A DNA stretch of 64,000 bases from Acinetobacter variabilis (lineage in GTDB: Bacteria > Pseudomonadota > Gammaproteobacteria > Pseudomonadales > Moraxellaceae), in the NCBI RefSeq assembly GCF_000369625.1, contig NZ_KB850112.1, positions 342,326 to 406,325 on the forward strand. The letters run 5' to 3'. The notes under the pieces were generated by a model that did no database searches, was not told the DNA's origin, and saw nothing but the letters and a program-made list of their open reading frames with translations. Below, piece after piece: positions 35,485 to 44,652 of the stretch. The position numbers and the translations under genes were made by a program. Every line of letters starts with the position of its first letter. The first letter of the stretch is position 1.

Positions 35485-36879
35485 TTAAGAAGATTGAGGC
35501 AAGCTTTGTGAATTATCCTGACTCAAGAGCTGTAAAAGCTCCTGTTGCTGTTCTGCGCTTAGCTGTTCCTGAATCAGTTGCAGAACAGACTGAGCCGTCA
35601 GGTTGGCTGTTTCTGGTTCTTGAAGTGCATCTTCAACTTTTTCTATATCAGTATGATTTTGGCTAATTTCAAGCAGCAACTCTGCATAGAAATGATCATA
35701 CTGAACCTGCATTGGATTCAGATGGATGTGATGCAGCTGTTTATTTTCCAGTTTTAGACACTGAAAATCCTGAGCCTGTTCCAGCAATTCCGGCCGGTTT
35801 CCAGTCACAATAATCTGCAAGCTAGGAAACGCCTGATGCAGACGCGGTAAAATGACGGCAGCCATGTCCTGATCCAGTTGATGGTCAATTTCATCAATCA
35901 GCAAAATACCAGTACCCTCCTGACAAGGAAATAAGCTGTGTGGATTAAGCAGACAAAGGCGTCGTACAATATCTCCCACTAGTGCAATCCAGTTCCGGAT
36001 ACTGCTCGACAGCTGCTGAAAGCTAAAAGTGTGATCTTGATAACGCACCATTAATTGCAGCTTGGGCTGGTAATCGAGATAAATCTGGCGAAGTTCCGGC
36101 AGCACAATGGATAAAGCTTCACGCAAGGCAGTCAGGCTTGGCGTATGCATATGCGCTTTGGCTTTTTCAATTTGCTGGGCCAGCTGATCTGCTTGAATAT
36201 TGTCCGATTGCTGTAACGCCTGATCTAGAATCTGGTCAATGATCTTGGCACTTTGTGCATTTTCAATATCACTGACTTCACGAAACCATTCAAAGAAACG
36301 TGCAAAAGTCGTAAAAGGAATGGCGGTAATTTCATAGGCATGCGCAGTCTGAAAAATGGCCTGATTATTTTTGCTGAGTAAATTAATTTCATTGACGAAG
36401 CGCTCAGCCGGATAGTAGGCGACCATAGGCAGACCGAGCAAAGGGTCATGTTGCCTTGCCTTTTGATAGAGACTCACCATGGCCTCGAGTTGCTGGGTTT
36501 CCGCTTTGGTAAAGCCAATGCCCTGACTATTTAAAGTTTTGTATAACTGCCAAGAACAGGATTGGGCAGGGGCTGCCTCTCCCTGTGCCGATTCAGGCAA
36601 TGACCTCAAATCGTCAGGAAAACGCACCTGGATATCAATTTTGGATTGCAGGCGGTTTTGCAGGATATCCTGATCCAGCATGCTTAAACCTGCGGTACGT
36701 AAGTCACGAAAACGTGCAGAAAACCAGGTCAAAGCCTGATAACTCAAGCGCAGCAAGGTGGTTTTACCCGAACCCTGATCACCTAGAATTAAAGTCACAG
36801 GTGTTTTTTGCAGATCAAAATCAAGTTGGATATTAGAAAAGTGCAGAGCATGTTTAAGTTGTATTTTTTCGATGTGCAT
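35485..36879 (-). CDS. AAA ATPase, RecF/ABC-ATPase-like, function unknown
   Basis: 464 residues. Walker A LILGDQGSGKTTLLRLSYQ near residue 35, after a RecF-like start (MHIEKIQLKHALHFSNIQLD). Walker B GILLIDEIDHQLDQDMAAVI near residue 325, followed by LQIIVTGNRPELLEQA, the typical end of OLD/AAA15-21 ATPases. The insert between them is helical, with SSSIRNWIALVGDIVRRL in the place of the signature helix. The last 90 residues are Gln/Glu/Leu-rich without a visible TOPRIM nuclease. It starts 39 bases after the UvrD-like helicase gene, probably in one operon with it and hisIE. A link to DNA repair or defence is inferred from the neighbour only. Confidence 0.72.
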   Translation of the reverse strand: MHIEKIQLKHALHFSNIQLDFDLQKTPVTLILGDQGSGKTTLLRLSYQALTWFSARFRDLRTAGLSMLDQDILQNRLQSKIDIQVRFPDDLRSLPESAQGEAAPAQSCSWQLYKTLNSQGIGFTKAETQQLEAMVSLYQKARQHDPLLGLPMVAYYPAERFVNEINLLSKNNQAIFQTAHAYEITAIPFTTFARFFEWFREVSDIENAQSAKIIDQILDQALQQSDNIQADQLAQQIEKAKAHMHTPSLTALREALSIVLPELRQIYLDYQPKLQLMVRYQDHTFSFQQLSSSIRNWIALVGDIVRRLCLLNPHSLFPCQEGTGILLIDEIDHQLDQDMAAVILPRLHQAFPSLQIIVTGNRPELLEQAQDFQCLKLENKQLHHIHLNPMQVQYDHFYAELLLEISQNHTDIEKVEDALQEPETANLTAQSVLQLIQEQLSAEQQQELLQLLSQDNSQSLPQSS

Positions 36880-36918
36880 GGATCACCTGTAGCGTGATTT
36901 TTACATCTATGTTTTACC

Positions 36919-38433
36919 TTAGCCGACGGCTTGGCGCAGTGACTGTGGCATCCTGATTTTCAGTTGTTGAATGAGGTCATAAATGTGATGAATATTTAAG
37001 CTTACTTTAGCACGAGTACAGGCCACGTACAGCAGACGTAACTCTTCGTCACTAATTTTATGGTCTTTCTCGTTCAGCTTGAACTGGTAGTCATCCTCAA
37101 TGTGTACCCGATCCCATTCCAAACCTTTGGCCTTATGCGCGGTAGAGATAATGTAGTCTGCTTGCCCGATTGGGGTGATTTTGGCGAGAGCAGTTTTCAG
37201 GGGATCAGTACCATGTTCATCGACCAGTTTGACTAAAGGTTTGATATCACTACCTTCATTGGTCTCGCAGTACTCGTGCACATCATGCCAGGAATTAAAC
37301 CAGGCCAGCTCAGGTACATCAACCACACGCTTGCCTTGTTTCAGCATCGCAGCGGCATCAACAAAACGGTTTAATTTGACATGATCCGCTTGCAGGCTGA
37401 CTTTATCGCCACGTACTAAACCGGCAAGTAATAGTTCCATAGCACGCGCATTGGTCCGACATAGAATCGCATCGCGTAGTTTGGTATGTGGTTTATTGAC
37501 CACTTTGGAATTTAAGTGCGGATTACCGAGTAGGGGCACAGTTTCATTCAATGCTCCTAAAATGGCATTGGCATTCAGCGCAATTTCAGGCCCGAAACGG
37601 AATGAAGTGGTTAGACGAGATTCAGGTAGTGGCAGCTGCTGCATGGCATTCACTGCACCACGCCAGGCATAAATCTGCTGATGTGCATCACCGACGTAGA
37701 TGACCTGAGTACTACGCTGTTTTAGTAAAATTCCCAGCATCAGTGGGTCGGCATCCTGTGCTTCATCAAACAGCACATAGTCGGTAGGAATATTAGGCTC
37801 AGACAATGCCCAAAGTTTCAAGTAAATATCATGACCAATCCCGGCCTGATGATTTGGATCTATCGACTCTAGCCAACGGCGTTCTACAGCGGGATAAAGT
37901 TTCTTTTGCAGCGCTTCAATATCATCTGGATGTAGCCAGCTCGGTGCCTGAATATGCCGCGGGGCAGGATATTGCGAACTGGTCGAGCAGAAATAGCCAA
38001 CTGCATTCGCGACCAGACTGGCCAGACGCGAAGGCATCAGTACATATTTTTCATAACGTCCGCCCATCATCCGGCGCAAGGTCATAGGCTCAAGGCGATA
38101 TTCTTTGGCAATGAAGCTCGGACTTAAACGTGGTAGACGTAACTTATCCGTGACTCCACGTGGAACACTGCGAAAAGCCAGAGAGTGAAACGTACGGCAG
38201 TCCACACCCCGATGAAACTTGTTTTGTGCTTCTGAGGCAATCGATTTATTAAATGCCAGATACATACCGCGCCGTTCCGGCATGGCATCACTGATCATTT
38301 GCAGGGTCGTGGTTTTACCTGTGCCCGCATAGGCAATGACTTTAAAAGATTTTCCCAGACGTGCGTTATCAATGGCAGTTGCCTGCTCATAGGTCGCTTT
38401 AGGCTTTTGCAGATCAGACACAGGTAGATTCAT
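36919..38433 (-). CDS. UvrD/Rep-like superfamily 1 helicase
   Basis: 504 residues. Q motif YEQATAIDNA, Walker A VIAYAGTGKTTTLQMISDAM (about 33-45), motif Ia LAFNKSIASEAQ, CRTFHSLAF, motif II VLFDEAQDADPLM, motif III IYVGDAHQQIYAWRGA, motif IV/V LTTSFRFGPEIA and ISTAHKAKGLEWDRV, motif VI LRLLYVACTRAKVSLN. The compact size and FNKSIASEA/FHSLA pattern resemble Fbh1-type helicases more than full UvrD or Rep. Such enzymes move 3'-5' on single-stranded DNA and strip recombinase filaments. It begins 7 bases after hisIE and is followed by the AAA ATPase gene. Cellular role unproven. Confidence 0.85.
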   Translation of the reverse strand: MNLPVSDLQKPKATYEQATAIDNARLGKSFKVIAYAGTGKTTTLQMISDAMPERRGMYLAFNKSIASEAQNKFHRGVDCRTFHSLAFRSVPRGVTDKLRLPRLSPSFIAKEYRLEPMTLRRMMGGRYEKYVLMPSRLASLVANAVGYFCSTSSQYPAPRHIQAPSWLHPDDIEALQKKLYPAVERRWLESIDPNHQAGIGHDIYLKLWALSEPNIPTDYVLFDEAQDADPLMLGILLKQRSTQVIYVGDAHQQIYAWRGAVNAMQQLPLPESRLTTSFRFGPEIALNANAILGALNETVPLLGNPHLNSKVVNKPHTKLRDAILCRTNARAMELLLAGLVRGDKVSLQADHVKLNRFVDAAAMLKQGKRVVDVPELAWFNSWHDVHEYCETNEGSDIKPLVKLVDEHGTDPLKTALAKITPIGQADYIISTAHKAKGLEWDRVHIEDDYQFKLNEKDHKISDEELRLLYVACTRAKVSLNIHHIYDLIQQLKIRMPQSLRQAVG

Positions 38434-38440
38434 TCACGAC

Positions 38441-39223
38441 TTAATGTTGACGATTGGCTTTTTCAACCAGACCAGATAGACCCTGACGGCGTGCCAGTTC
38501 ATTCAGGACCAGTTGCGGATCCAAGTCGAAGTAACCGAGCATCACAATGGTATGGAACCACAGATCAGCCACTTCATAGATCAGGTCATTCTTGTTGTCT
38601 TCAGAGGCTTCAGTTTTAAAATCTTTAGCCGCGATCACAGTTTCAAAGCTTTCTTCACCGACTTTTTCCAGAATCTTGTTGAGGCCTTTATGGTACAGCT
38701 TGGCCACATAAGAGGATTCCGGATCAGCTTTCTTACGCTCTGCCATCATCTCGCCCAAGTATGACAATACTTCAACCTGTTCAGACTGAGCGGTTGAGGC
38801 ATTCATGGCAAGCGTATGTGGATTTGTTGATTTTTCACCGTAAATTGCAGCAGGATCTTTGATTTGTGCATCCACAATTTCCCAGCCATTTGGTGTCAGT
38901 TTACGATAGAAACATGACTCACGGCCGGTATGGCAGGCAATACCACCTTGCTGTTCAATCTGTAAAATAATCACGTCCGCATCACAGTCCAGACGGATTT
39001 CATGCACAGTCTGGAAATGACCAGATTCTTCTCCCTTATGCCATAACTTATTGCGTGAACGGGAGAAATATACCGCCTGATTTTTTTCAGCAGTTAAAGT
39101 CAGCGCTTCACGATTCATCCAGGCGACCATCAATACACGACCAGTTTGATGGTGCTGGGCAATGGCAGGGATCAGACCTTGTTCGTTAAATTTTACTTCA
39201 TCGAGCCATTGCACGTTGTTCAT
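38441..39223 (-). CDS. hisIE: Bifunctional phosphoribosyl-AMP cyclohydrolase / phosphoribosyl-ATP pyrophosphatase
   Basis: About 260 residues from ATG 39223, preferred to ATG 39235 because GGAAA lies just upstream of it. HisI domain: [68 protein letters not shown] (zinc cysteines). HisE domain: [20 protein letters not shown], with the metal-binding Glu/Asp residues in [12 protein letters not shown] and [18 protein letters not shown]. The linker of about 55 residues is longer than in E. coli. It carries out steps 2 and 3 of histidine synthesis. No other his gene is near. Confidence 0.94.
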   Translation of the reverse strand: MNNVQWLDEVKFNEQGLIPAIAQHHQTGRVLMVAWMNREALTLTAEKNQAVYFSRSRNKLWHKGEESGHFQTVHEIRLDCDADVIILQIEQQGGIACHTGRESCFYRKLTPNGWEIVDAQIKDPAAIYGEKSTNPHTLAMNASTAQSEQVEVLSYLGEMMAERKKADPESSYVAKLYHKGLNKILEKVGEESFETVIAAKDFKTEASEDNKNDLIYEVADLWFHTIVMLGYFDLDPQLVLNELARRQGLSGLVEKANRQH

Positions 39224-39403
39224 AAGGGTTTCCATTAATTGAATCAGAATATAAAAAGATGGATAGGAAATATCCGTCCATAGTGTACGTGATCTCGTCG
39301 CATTTGCGGCAAAAATCTGTGCCTGAAAAGACAGGATGTGTCGTTGGGCGTATTCAGATTATAAACCTGAGCGATTGAATCTCTAAAGTGCAGAAATAAA
39401 ATA

Positions 39404-39419
39404 GCCGCCCTTAGGCGGC
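39404..39419 (-). terminator. Hairpin terminator after the SDR gene
   Basis: GCCGCC / GGCGGC around CTTA; on the minus strand it is followed by TATTTTATTT, 20 bases beyond the SDR stop. Confidence 0.65.
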
Positions 39420-39438
39420 CAGAATATTCTTGACGAAA

Positions 39439-40326
39439 TTACCAGTGCTCACCCGGGAAGATTCGCGCATAGGCCTTTTGTACCCAGTTCAGTTTTTGTG
39501 GCTGACCCACTGATGCTGAAGAGCTTGGGAACAGGTTATAACCGATCGACATCAGGACATTGTTGATGTCTGGTGCAATCGCATAGGTAATCGAAGCCAG
39601 ACGTCCCAAATTGGTTGCGACTTTCTTCGGACGTTTCACAATCGCATAAGCAACCAGTTCAGCTGCCTGTTCCGGAGACAGGGTAGGCACATATTTATAG
39701 ATCTTGGTCGGTGCGATCATTGGTGTACGAACCAAAGGCATATAAATTGAAGTGATTGCAACTTTATGTGAATGGACTTCTGCAGACAGACAGCGGCTGA
39801 AAGCATCCAGTGCGGCTTTAGATGCGACATAAGCCGAAAAGCGGGTGGCATTCGCCAATACACCAATCGAGCTGATATTGATGATATGACCTGCACGGCG
39901 AATCATCATTTGCGGCAGGATATTCATCACCAGACGTACTGCACCAAAATAATTCAGCTGCATGGTACGTTCAAAATCATGAAAACGATCCACTGATTCA
40001 TGCACCGCACGGCGAATCGAGCGGCCCGCATTGTTAATCAGGATGTCGATATGATCGACTGAAGCAATAATCTGTTTGGACACTTCATCAATGGATTCCA
40101 TGTTGTTGAGATCACATGGAAATACTGAAGCTTTACCGCCCTTGGATTCAATTTCTTTTTTTACTTGTTCTAGGGTGTCTTTGGTACGCGCGACCAGTAA
40201 AACATGTGCGCCAGCATCTGCCAGGTGATGTGCTGTCGTTAAACCTATACCACTGGATGCGCCTGTAATAAGAACAGTTTTACCTGCAATACGTTTTTCC
40301 AATTGTTTCTGTAGTCTAGTTTTCAC
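39439..40326 (-). CDS. Short-chain dehydrogenase/reductase
   Basis: About 295 residues from GTG 40326 (MKTRLQKQLEKRIAGK), which has a GGGAT stretch upstream; a TTG 11 codons earlier is an alternative. Classical SDR: dinucleotide site TVLITGASSGIGLTTAHHLA, DILINNAGRSIRRAV (NNAG), catalytic Ser in IINISSIGVL and YxxxK in FSAYVASKAALDAFSRCL. Arg after the glycine loop (LLVARTKD) suggests NADPH. The C-terminal region includes a possible membrane-associating segment (TYAIAPDINNVLMSIGYNLF). The substrate is unknown; similar proteins act on lipids or fatty acyl derivatives. Monocistronic. Confidence 0.85.
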   Translation of the reverse strand: MKTRLQKQLEKRIAGKTVLITGASSGIGLTTAHHLADAGAHVLLVARTKDTLEQVKKEIESKGGKASVFPCDLNNMESIDEVSKQIIASVDHIDILINNAGRSIRRAVHESVDRFHDFERTMQLNYFGAVRLVMNILPQMMIRRAGHIINISSIGVLANATRFSAYVASKAALDAFSRCLSAEVHSHKVAITSIYMPLVRTPMIAPTKIYKYVPTLSPEQAAELVAYAIVKRPKKVATNLGRLASITYAIAPDINNVLMSIGYNLFPSSSASVGQPQKLNWVQKAYARIFPGEHW

Positions 40327-40576
40327 GTTTGTTATCCCTAATTTGAAGACTGCGTTCAAATTATTTTTATTAAAAAATCAAAGATGGCTCTAACAGAGAT
40401 AAGAGCGAAGATGAGTACTAATATGATAACTAATTATTTAAAAAAATCTATACATTAAACTATTGAAAATAAAATAAAAATTAGAGTAATTGCTCTATTT
40501 GTGTTCGCCGTTTCAATTGATTTTTATCATGAAAATAAATAACAAAGCAAGTGATTGTATTCAAAAAATAAATAAA

Positions 40577-40604
40577 AAAACTCCAGCATTTTTGCTGGAG
40601 TTTT
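40577..40604 (-). terminator. Terminator of the OAH sulfhydrylase gene
   Basis: AAAACTCCAGCA / TGCTGGAGTTTT around TTTT, 17 bases beyond the stop; symmetrical enough to work on both strands. Confidence 0.85.
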
Positions 40605-40621
40605 CTGCTTTAAAATGGCGC

Positions 40622-41899
40622 TTAAACTGCTGTGAGAGATTGTTCCAGATCCGCAATCAGGTCATCAATATGTTCAATCCCGATTGATAAACGAACCATA
40701 TCTTCACTCACACCTGCTGATTTAAGCTCTTCAGGATTGAGCTGGCGGTGGGTGGTGGTTGCAGGATGACAGGCGAGACTCTTGGCATCCCCAATATTGA
40801 CCAGACGGGTGAACAGTTGCAGGGCATCAATAAAACGGGCACCGCCTTCACGACCACCTTCTACACCAAAAGTCAGAATGGCAGACGGTTTACCTTTCAC
40901 ATATTTTTGTGCCAAAGCATGCTGCGGGTGATCTTTCAGACCGGCATAATTGACCCATTTTACTTTCGGATGTTGTTGTAAATATTCTGCAACCTTCAGC
41001 GCATTTTCAGTATGACGCTCCATACGCAGGCTCAAAGTTTCCAAGCCTTGCAGAATTAAAAATACATTTTGTGGGCTGATCGCTGCCCCGGTATTACGCA
41101 GAGGTACGACACGAGCACGCGCTATATACGCCGCTTCACCTAAAGCTTTGACATAATTCACACCATGATAACTCGGATCCGGTGTATTCAAAGCAGGGAA
41201 ACGCTCGGCATGTTGCCCCCATGGGAACTTGCCACTATCCACGATAATGCCGCCAATCGAATTCCCGTGACCACCAATATATTTGGTCAGTGAATGCACC
41301 ACGATGTCGGCACCGAAATCAAAAGATTTCTGTAGGACTGGGGTGGCAACTGTATTATCAACGATGACTGGTATGCCATATTCATGGGCAATCTTGGAAA
41401 TCGCTTCCAGATCAATGATATTGCCCAGCGGGTTACCGATCGATTCCACAAAAACCAGTTTGGTTTTGTCATCAATTAGGCCACGTAATGCCTCTGGATT
41501 TTGATAATCAAAGAAGCGAACTTCTATCCCTTGTTTAGGCAGCGTATGCGCAAACAGGTTATAGGTGCCGCCATATAAAGTAGACACTGAAGCAATATTG
41601 TCACCCGCTTCAGCAATGGTCTGAATCGCATAGGTAATCGCAGCCATACCCGAAGCCAATGCCAGCGCACCAATTCCGCCTTCCATAGCTGCAATACGTT
41701 GTTCCAGCACTGCCGTGGTTGGGTTCATGATACGGGTATAAATATTGCCCTGAACTTTTAAATCAAACAGGTCTGCACCGTGCTGAGTATTGTCAAAAGC
41801 ATATGAGGTAGTTTGATAAATGGGAACCGCAACAGCTTTAGTAGTAGGTTCCGGGCTATAGCCTGCGTGAATCGCTAAAGTTTCTGCTTTATAAGTCAT
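40622..41899 (-). CDS. metY: O-acetylhomoserine sulfhydrylase (Cys/Met metabolism PLP enzyme)
   Basis: 425 residues from ATG 41899 (MTYKAETLAIHAGYSPEP); an upstream in-frame extension of 15 codons lacks family similarity. PLP-fold type I marks: PIYQTTSYAFDNTQHGADLF, YTRIMNPTTAVLEQRIAAME, ALASGMAAI, PVIVDNTVATP, and the PLP lysine in VVHSLTKYIGGHGNSIGG; SLACHPATTTHRQL near the C-terminus. It joins O-acetylhomoserine and sulfide to homocysteine (direct sulfhydrylation). The insert around HAERFPALNTPDPSYHG is characteristic of OAH sulfhydrylases versus cystathionine synthases. Monocistronic with its own terminator. Confidence 0.92.
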   Translation of the reverse strand: MTYKAETLAIHAGYSPEPTTKAVAVPIYQTTSYAFDNTQHGADLFDLKVQGNIYTRIMNPTTAVLEQRIAAMEGGIGALALASGMAAITYAIQTIAEAGDNIASVSTLYGGTYNLFAHTLPKQGIEVRFFDYQNPEALRGLIDDKTKLVFVESIGNPLGNIIDLEAISKIAHEYGIPVIVDNTVATPVLQKSFDFGADIVVHSLTKYIGGHGNSIGGIIVDSGKFPWGQHAERFPALNTPDPSYHGVNYVKALGEAAYIARARVVPLRNTGAAISPQNVFLILQGLETLSLRMERHTENALKVAEYLQQHPKVKWVNYAGLKDHPQHALAQKYVKGKPSAILTFGVEGGREGGARFIDALQLFTRLVNIGDAKSLACHPATTTHRQLNPEELKSAGVSEDMVRLSIGIEHIDDLIADLEQSLTAV

Positions 41900-42108
41900 G
41901 ATCGTTGGTCTTCTTGTGTTTTTTGCTGTATTGAAACTGCTCAAATATTAGCACTTGAAATATGAAGAAAAGTGCATATTTATTCAAATGAATATCTTAA
42001 TTTACGATATAGCATCACCAAAATAATGCAAGTTTAGGTGTCAGAAATACTGTTTGAAAAATAAACAGGATTAAACTTGTAACAAGGCATTAACTTCACG
42101 TGAATGGC

Positions 42109-42137
42109 TTATGTTTTGAAGACTTTCTGCGTATAAT
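42109..42137 (+). promoter_or_regulatory. Putative ettA promoter
   Basis: TATAAT at 42132-42137 is a perfect -10 box. Seventeen bases upstream is TTATGT (42109-42114), a weak -35. It lies about 80 bases before the ettA start codon. Confidence 0.45.
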
Positions 42138-42217
42138 AGCCGATTATTTTTTCGCTCATGATTGAGCAGGGGAAGTTTGTTTCTTCCCCATTTGGTTTTT
42201 CAATTGAGGAGTCCTAC

Positions 42218-43879
42218 GTGGCCCAATATATTTATACGATGAACCGAGTGTCCAAGATGGTTCCGCCAAAGCGCGAAATTCTCAAGGATATCTCCTTATC
42301 ATTTTTCCCAGGCGCAAAAATTGGTGTGCTTGGTCTGAACGGTGCAGGTAAATCTACTTTGCTTCGTATTATGGCGGGCGTAGATAAAGATTTCTCTGGT
42401 GAAGCACGTGCGCAACCGGGTATCAAAATCGGTTACCTCGAGCAAGAACCACCACTTGATCCAACCAAAGACGTTCGTGGCAACGTTGAAGACGGCGTAC
42501 GTGAAGCACTTGATGCATTAGAACGCCTTGATCAGGTATTTGCAGACTATGCAGATCCGGATGCAGACTTCGATGCTTTGGCGAAAGAACAGGAAAAACT
42601 GGAAGCAATTATCCAGACTTGGGATGCGCATAACCTGAATAACCAGTTGGAACAGGCTGCAGCAGCATTAAATCTGCCTGCATGGGATGCAGATGTAACC
42701 ATGCTTTCAGGTGGTGAACGCCGTCGTGTTGCATTATGTCGTTTACTGCTGTCTAAACCAGACATGCTGCTTCTCGACGAACCGACCAACCACTTGGATG
42801 CAGAATCTGTATCTTGGCTGGAACGCTTCCTGAAAGACTTTCCGGGCACCATCGTGGCGATTACGCACGACCGTTACTTCCTGGATAACGTGGCCGAGTG
42901 GATTCTGGAGCTTGACCGCGGACATGGTATTCCTTACCAAGGTAACTATTCTTCTTGGCTGGAACAGAAAAATGCGCGTTTAGAACAAGAGAACAAGCAG
43001 GAAGAATCTTTTGCTAAAGCATTGAAAAAAGAACTTGAATGGGTTCGTTCAAATGCGAAAGGCCAGCAGAAGAAAAACAAAGCACGTATGGAACGTTTCG
43101 AAGAGCTTAACTCTCGTGAATTCCAGCAACGTAACGAAACTTCTGAAATCTACATTCCACCTGGTCCACGTCTGGGCAACAAGGTGGTTGAAGTTGAAGG
43201 GATTAGCAAATCGTTTGGTGACAAACTGCTGTATAAAGACTTGTCTTTCACAGTACCACCAACAGCGATTGTCGGTATCGTAGGTCCAAACGGTGCAGGT
43301 AAAACTACACTGTTCCGTATGATGACGGGCGAACAGCAACCCGATACCGGTACGGTAACTTTAGGTGATTCTGTAAAAGTTGCTTATGTGGGTCAGATCC
43401 GTGACACCCTAGACGATAATAAAACCGTTTGGGAAGAAGTGTCTGGCGGTCTGGACATCCTGAAAGTGGGTGATTATGAAATTGCATCTCGTGCTTATAT
43501 TGGACGCTTTAACTTTAAAGGCCAAGATCAGCAAAAACGCGTAGGTGAATTGTCAGGTGGTGAGCGTAACCGTTTACAACTTGCGAAAATCCTGCAACAA
43601 GGTGCGAACGTAATCCTGCTCGATGAACCATCAAACGACCTGGACGTAGAAACTTTACGTGCGTTAGAAGATGCAATTCTGGTATTCCCAGGCTGTGTGA
43701 TGGTGGTATCGCATGACCGCTGGTTCCTGGACCGTATTGCGACTCACATTTTGTCATTTGAAGATGAGACTCCAGAATTCTTCACCGGTAACTATACCGA
43801 GTTTGAAGAGTATCGCCGTAAGAAATATGGCGATGATCTGGCAGCGAAGCGTCAGAAATACCGAAAAATTGGTGCTTAA
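42218..43879 (+). CDS. ettA: Energy-dependent translational throttle protein EttA (ABC-F)
   Basis: 553 residues from GTG 42218, chosen because GAGGAG at 42206-42211 lies six bases before it and the protein then begins AQYIYTMNRVSKMVPPKREI as in E. coli EttA. Two ABC domains: Walker A GLNGAGKSTLL and GPNGAGKTTLF; signatures MLSGGERRRVALC and ELSGGERNRLQLA; Walker B LLLDEPTNHLD and ILLDEPSNDLD. The interdomain linker (about 240-310, QKNARLEQENKQEESFAKAL) and the arm are present. EttA binds the ribosomal E site and couples initiation to cellular energy. The terminator follows 11 bases after the stop. Confidence 0.96.
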   Translation: MAQYIYTMNRVSKMVPPKREILKDISLSFFPGAKIGVLGLNGAGKSTLLRIMAGVDKDFSGEARAQPGIKIGYLEQEPPLDPTKDVRGNVEDGVREALDALERLDQVFADYADPDADFDALAKEQEKLEAIIQTWDAHNLNNQLEQAAAALNLPAWDADVTMLSGGERRRVALCRLLLSKPDMLLLDEPTNHLDAESVSWLERFLKDFPGTIVAITHDRYFLDNVAEWILELDRGHGIPYQGNYSSWLEQKNARLEQENKQEESFAKALKKELEWVRSNAKGQQKKNKARMERFEELNSREFQQRNETSEIYIPPGPRLGNKVVEVEGISKSFGDKLLYKDLSFTVPPTAIVGIVGPNGAGKTTLFRMMTGEQQPDTGTVTLGDSVKVAYVGQIRDTLDDNKTVWEEVSGGLDILKVGDYEIASRAYIGRFNFKGQDQQKRVGELSGGERNRLQLAKILQQGANVILLDEPSNDLDVETLRALEDAILVFPGCVMVVSHDRWFLDRIATHILSFEDETPEFFTGNYTEFEEYRRKKYGDDLAAKRQKYRKIGA

Positions 43880-43890
43880 TCAAAGCGCAT

Positions 43891-43920
43891 AAAAAAAACC
43901 AGCCTTCGGGCTGGTTTTTT
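43891..43920. terminator. Bidirectional terminator after ettA
   Basis: AAAAAAAACCAGCC, TTCG tetraloop, GGCTGGTTTTTT. The Sel1-repeat gene converges from the right. Confidence 0.9.
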
Positions 43921-43922
43921 AT

Positions 43923-44333
43923 TTAATATTGGAAACTCATTTGGCTATAAGTATTCGATAACAACCGCGCAGCTTTTAAATGACCTTGCTGTTTAGCCTT
44001 ATTCAGCCATTCTTCAGCATGAAAATAATTCTGATCTAAACCTAGACTACCTTTAAGAAAGTGTTTACCCAGTCTATATTGCGCTTCGACGTGTCCACGT
44101 GTTGCTGCACTTAAGTAGTTCCAGAAAGCATTGCGTTGATAACTTTCTTGCTGCTCTAGTTGCGCAATTTGAAAATGTTCGACTTGGCGTTGCTTTAAAG
44201 CATGGCAAAGCTTTTCAAGTTGCACAGCTTCCAGATAACAGGTGTCTGCTTCAGACATAGAATTTTCCATATCTGAATTTGTTGGTTCATCGTGAGAAAA
44301 CAGAAAATGTATGACTTTTTTGAGTTTAAGCAT
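43923..44333 (-). CDS. Small Sel1-repeat protein
   Basis: 136 residues. Helical repeats of the Sel1/TPR type occur at about 70-130: NAFWNYLSAATRGHVEAQYR, LGKHFLKGSLGLDQNYFHAE and EWLNKAKQQGHLKAARLL. No signal peptide or membrane helix was found; the N-terminal half is charged and Gln/Glu-rich. Sel1-like repeats mediate protein contacts, and the partner here is unknown. It is a monocistronic gene convergent with ettA. Confidence 0.75.
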   Translation of the reverse strand: MLKLKKVIHFLFSHDEPTNSDMENSMSEADTCYLEAVQLEKLCHALKQRQVEHFQIAQLEQQESYQRNAFWNYLSAATRGHVEAQYRLGKHFLKGSLGLDQNYFHAEEWLNKAKQQGHLKAARLLSNTYSQMSFQY

Positions 44334-44652
44334 TTTTTGTTCCTCATGTTTGCCATTATTAATAATTAATTAAACTATCCACTAAAGACTACAATATTAA
44401 GCGGTTTTATTTCGGTAATGAATTGCATGCTTTTAGTCTCATGTTAATATTTTTGTGTATTTAATGAGCAAAAACAAGCAGTAGAAATAAAAAAACTTCA
44501 TTTTAAAAGTGAAGCAAATTGGAAGAAATATGAATTTGTTGTTCTAGTCGACATTTTTATATTAGGGGTTAGAAGATTTAGTTTTACTAATAAAAAAATC
44601 TTGCATAAGCATGCAAGATTTTTCGGCTTTGAAAATGAGTAAACTATAGAAA
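44334..44652. other. Intergenic region with two minus-strand terminator hairpins
   Basis: About 320 bases, AT-rich. Besides the terminator of the zinc-ribbon gene (44594-44623), a second minus-strand hairpin CTTCA/TGAAG with TTTTTTT lies at about 44488-44514. The space between is about 80 bases and has no open frame. Upstream of the Sel1 gene I saw no clear promoter pair. Confidence 0.4.
44594..44623 (-). terminator. Terminator of the zinc-ribbon membrane protein gene
   Basis: AAAAATCTTGCAT / ATGCAAGATTTTT around AAGC; symmetrical, 29 bases beyond the stop. Confidence 0.85.

Noticed and set aside
35485..38433. Direct call of a complete Gabija system
   Set aside because: The ATPase is shorter than GajA and shows no TOPRIM motif; genes are ordered after hisIE, unlike a defence island.
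44488..44514. Second minus-strand hairpin between the Sel1 and zinc-ribbon genes as end of a small RNA
   Set aside because: Five-pair stem with AT-rich loop and no promoter between 44594 and 44520.
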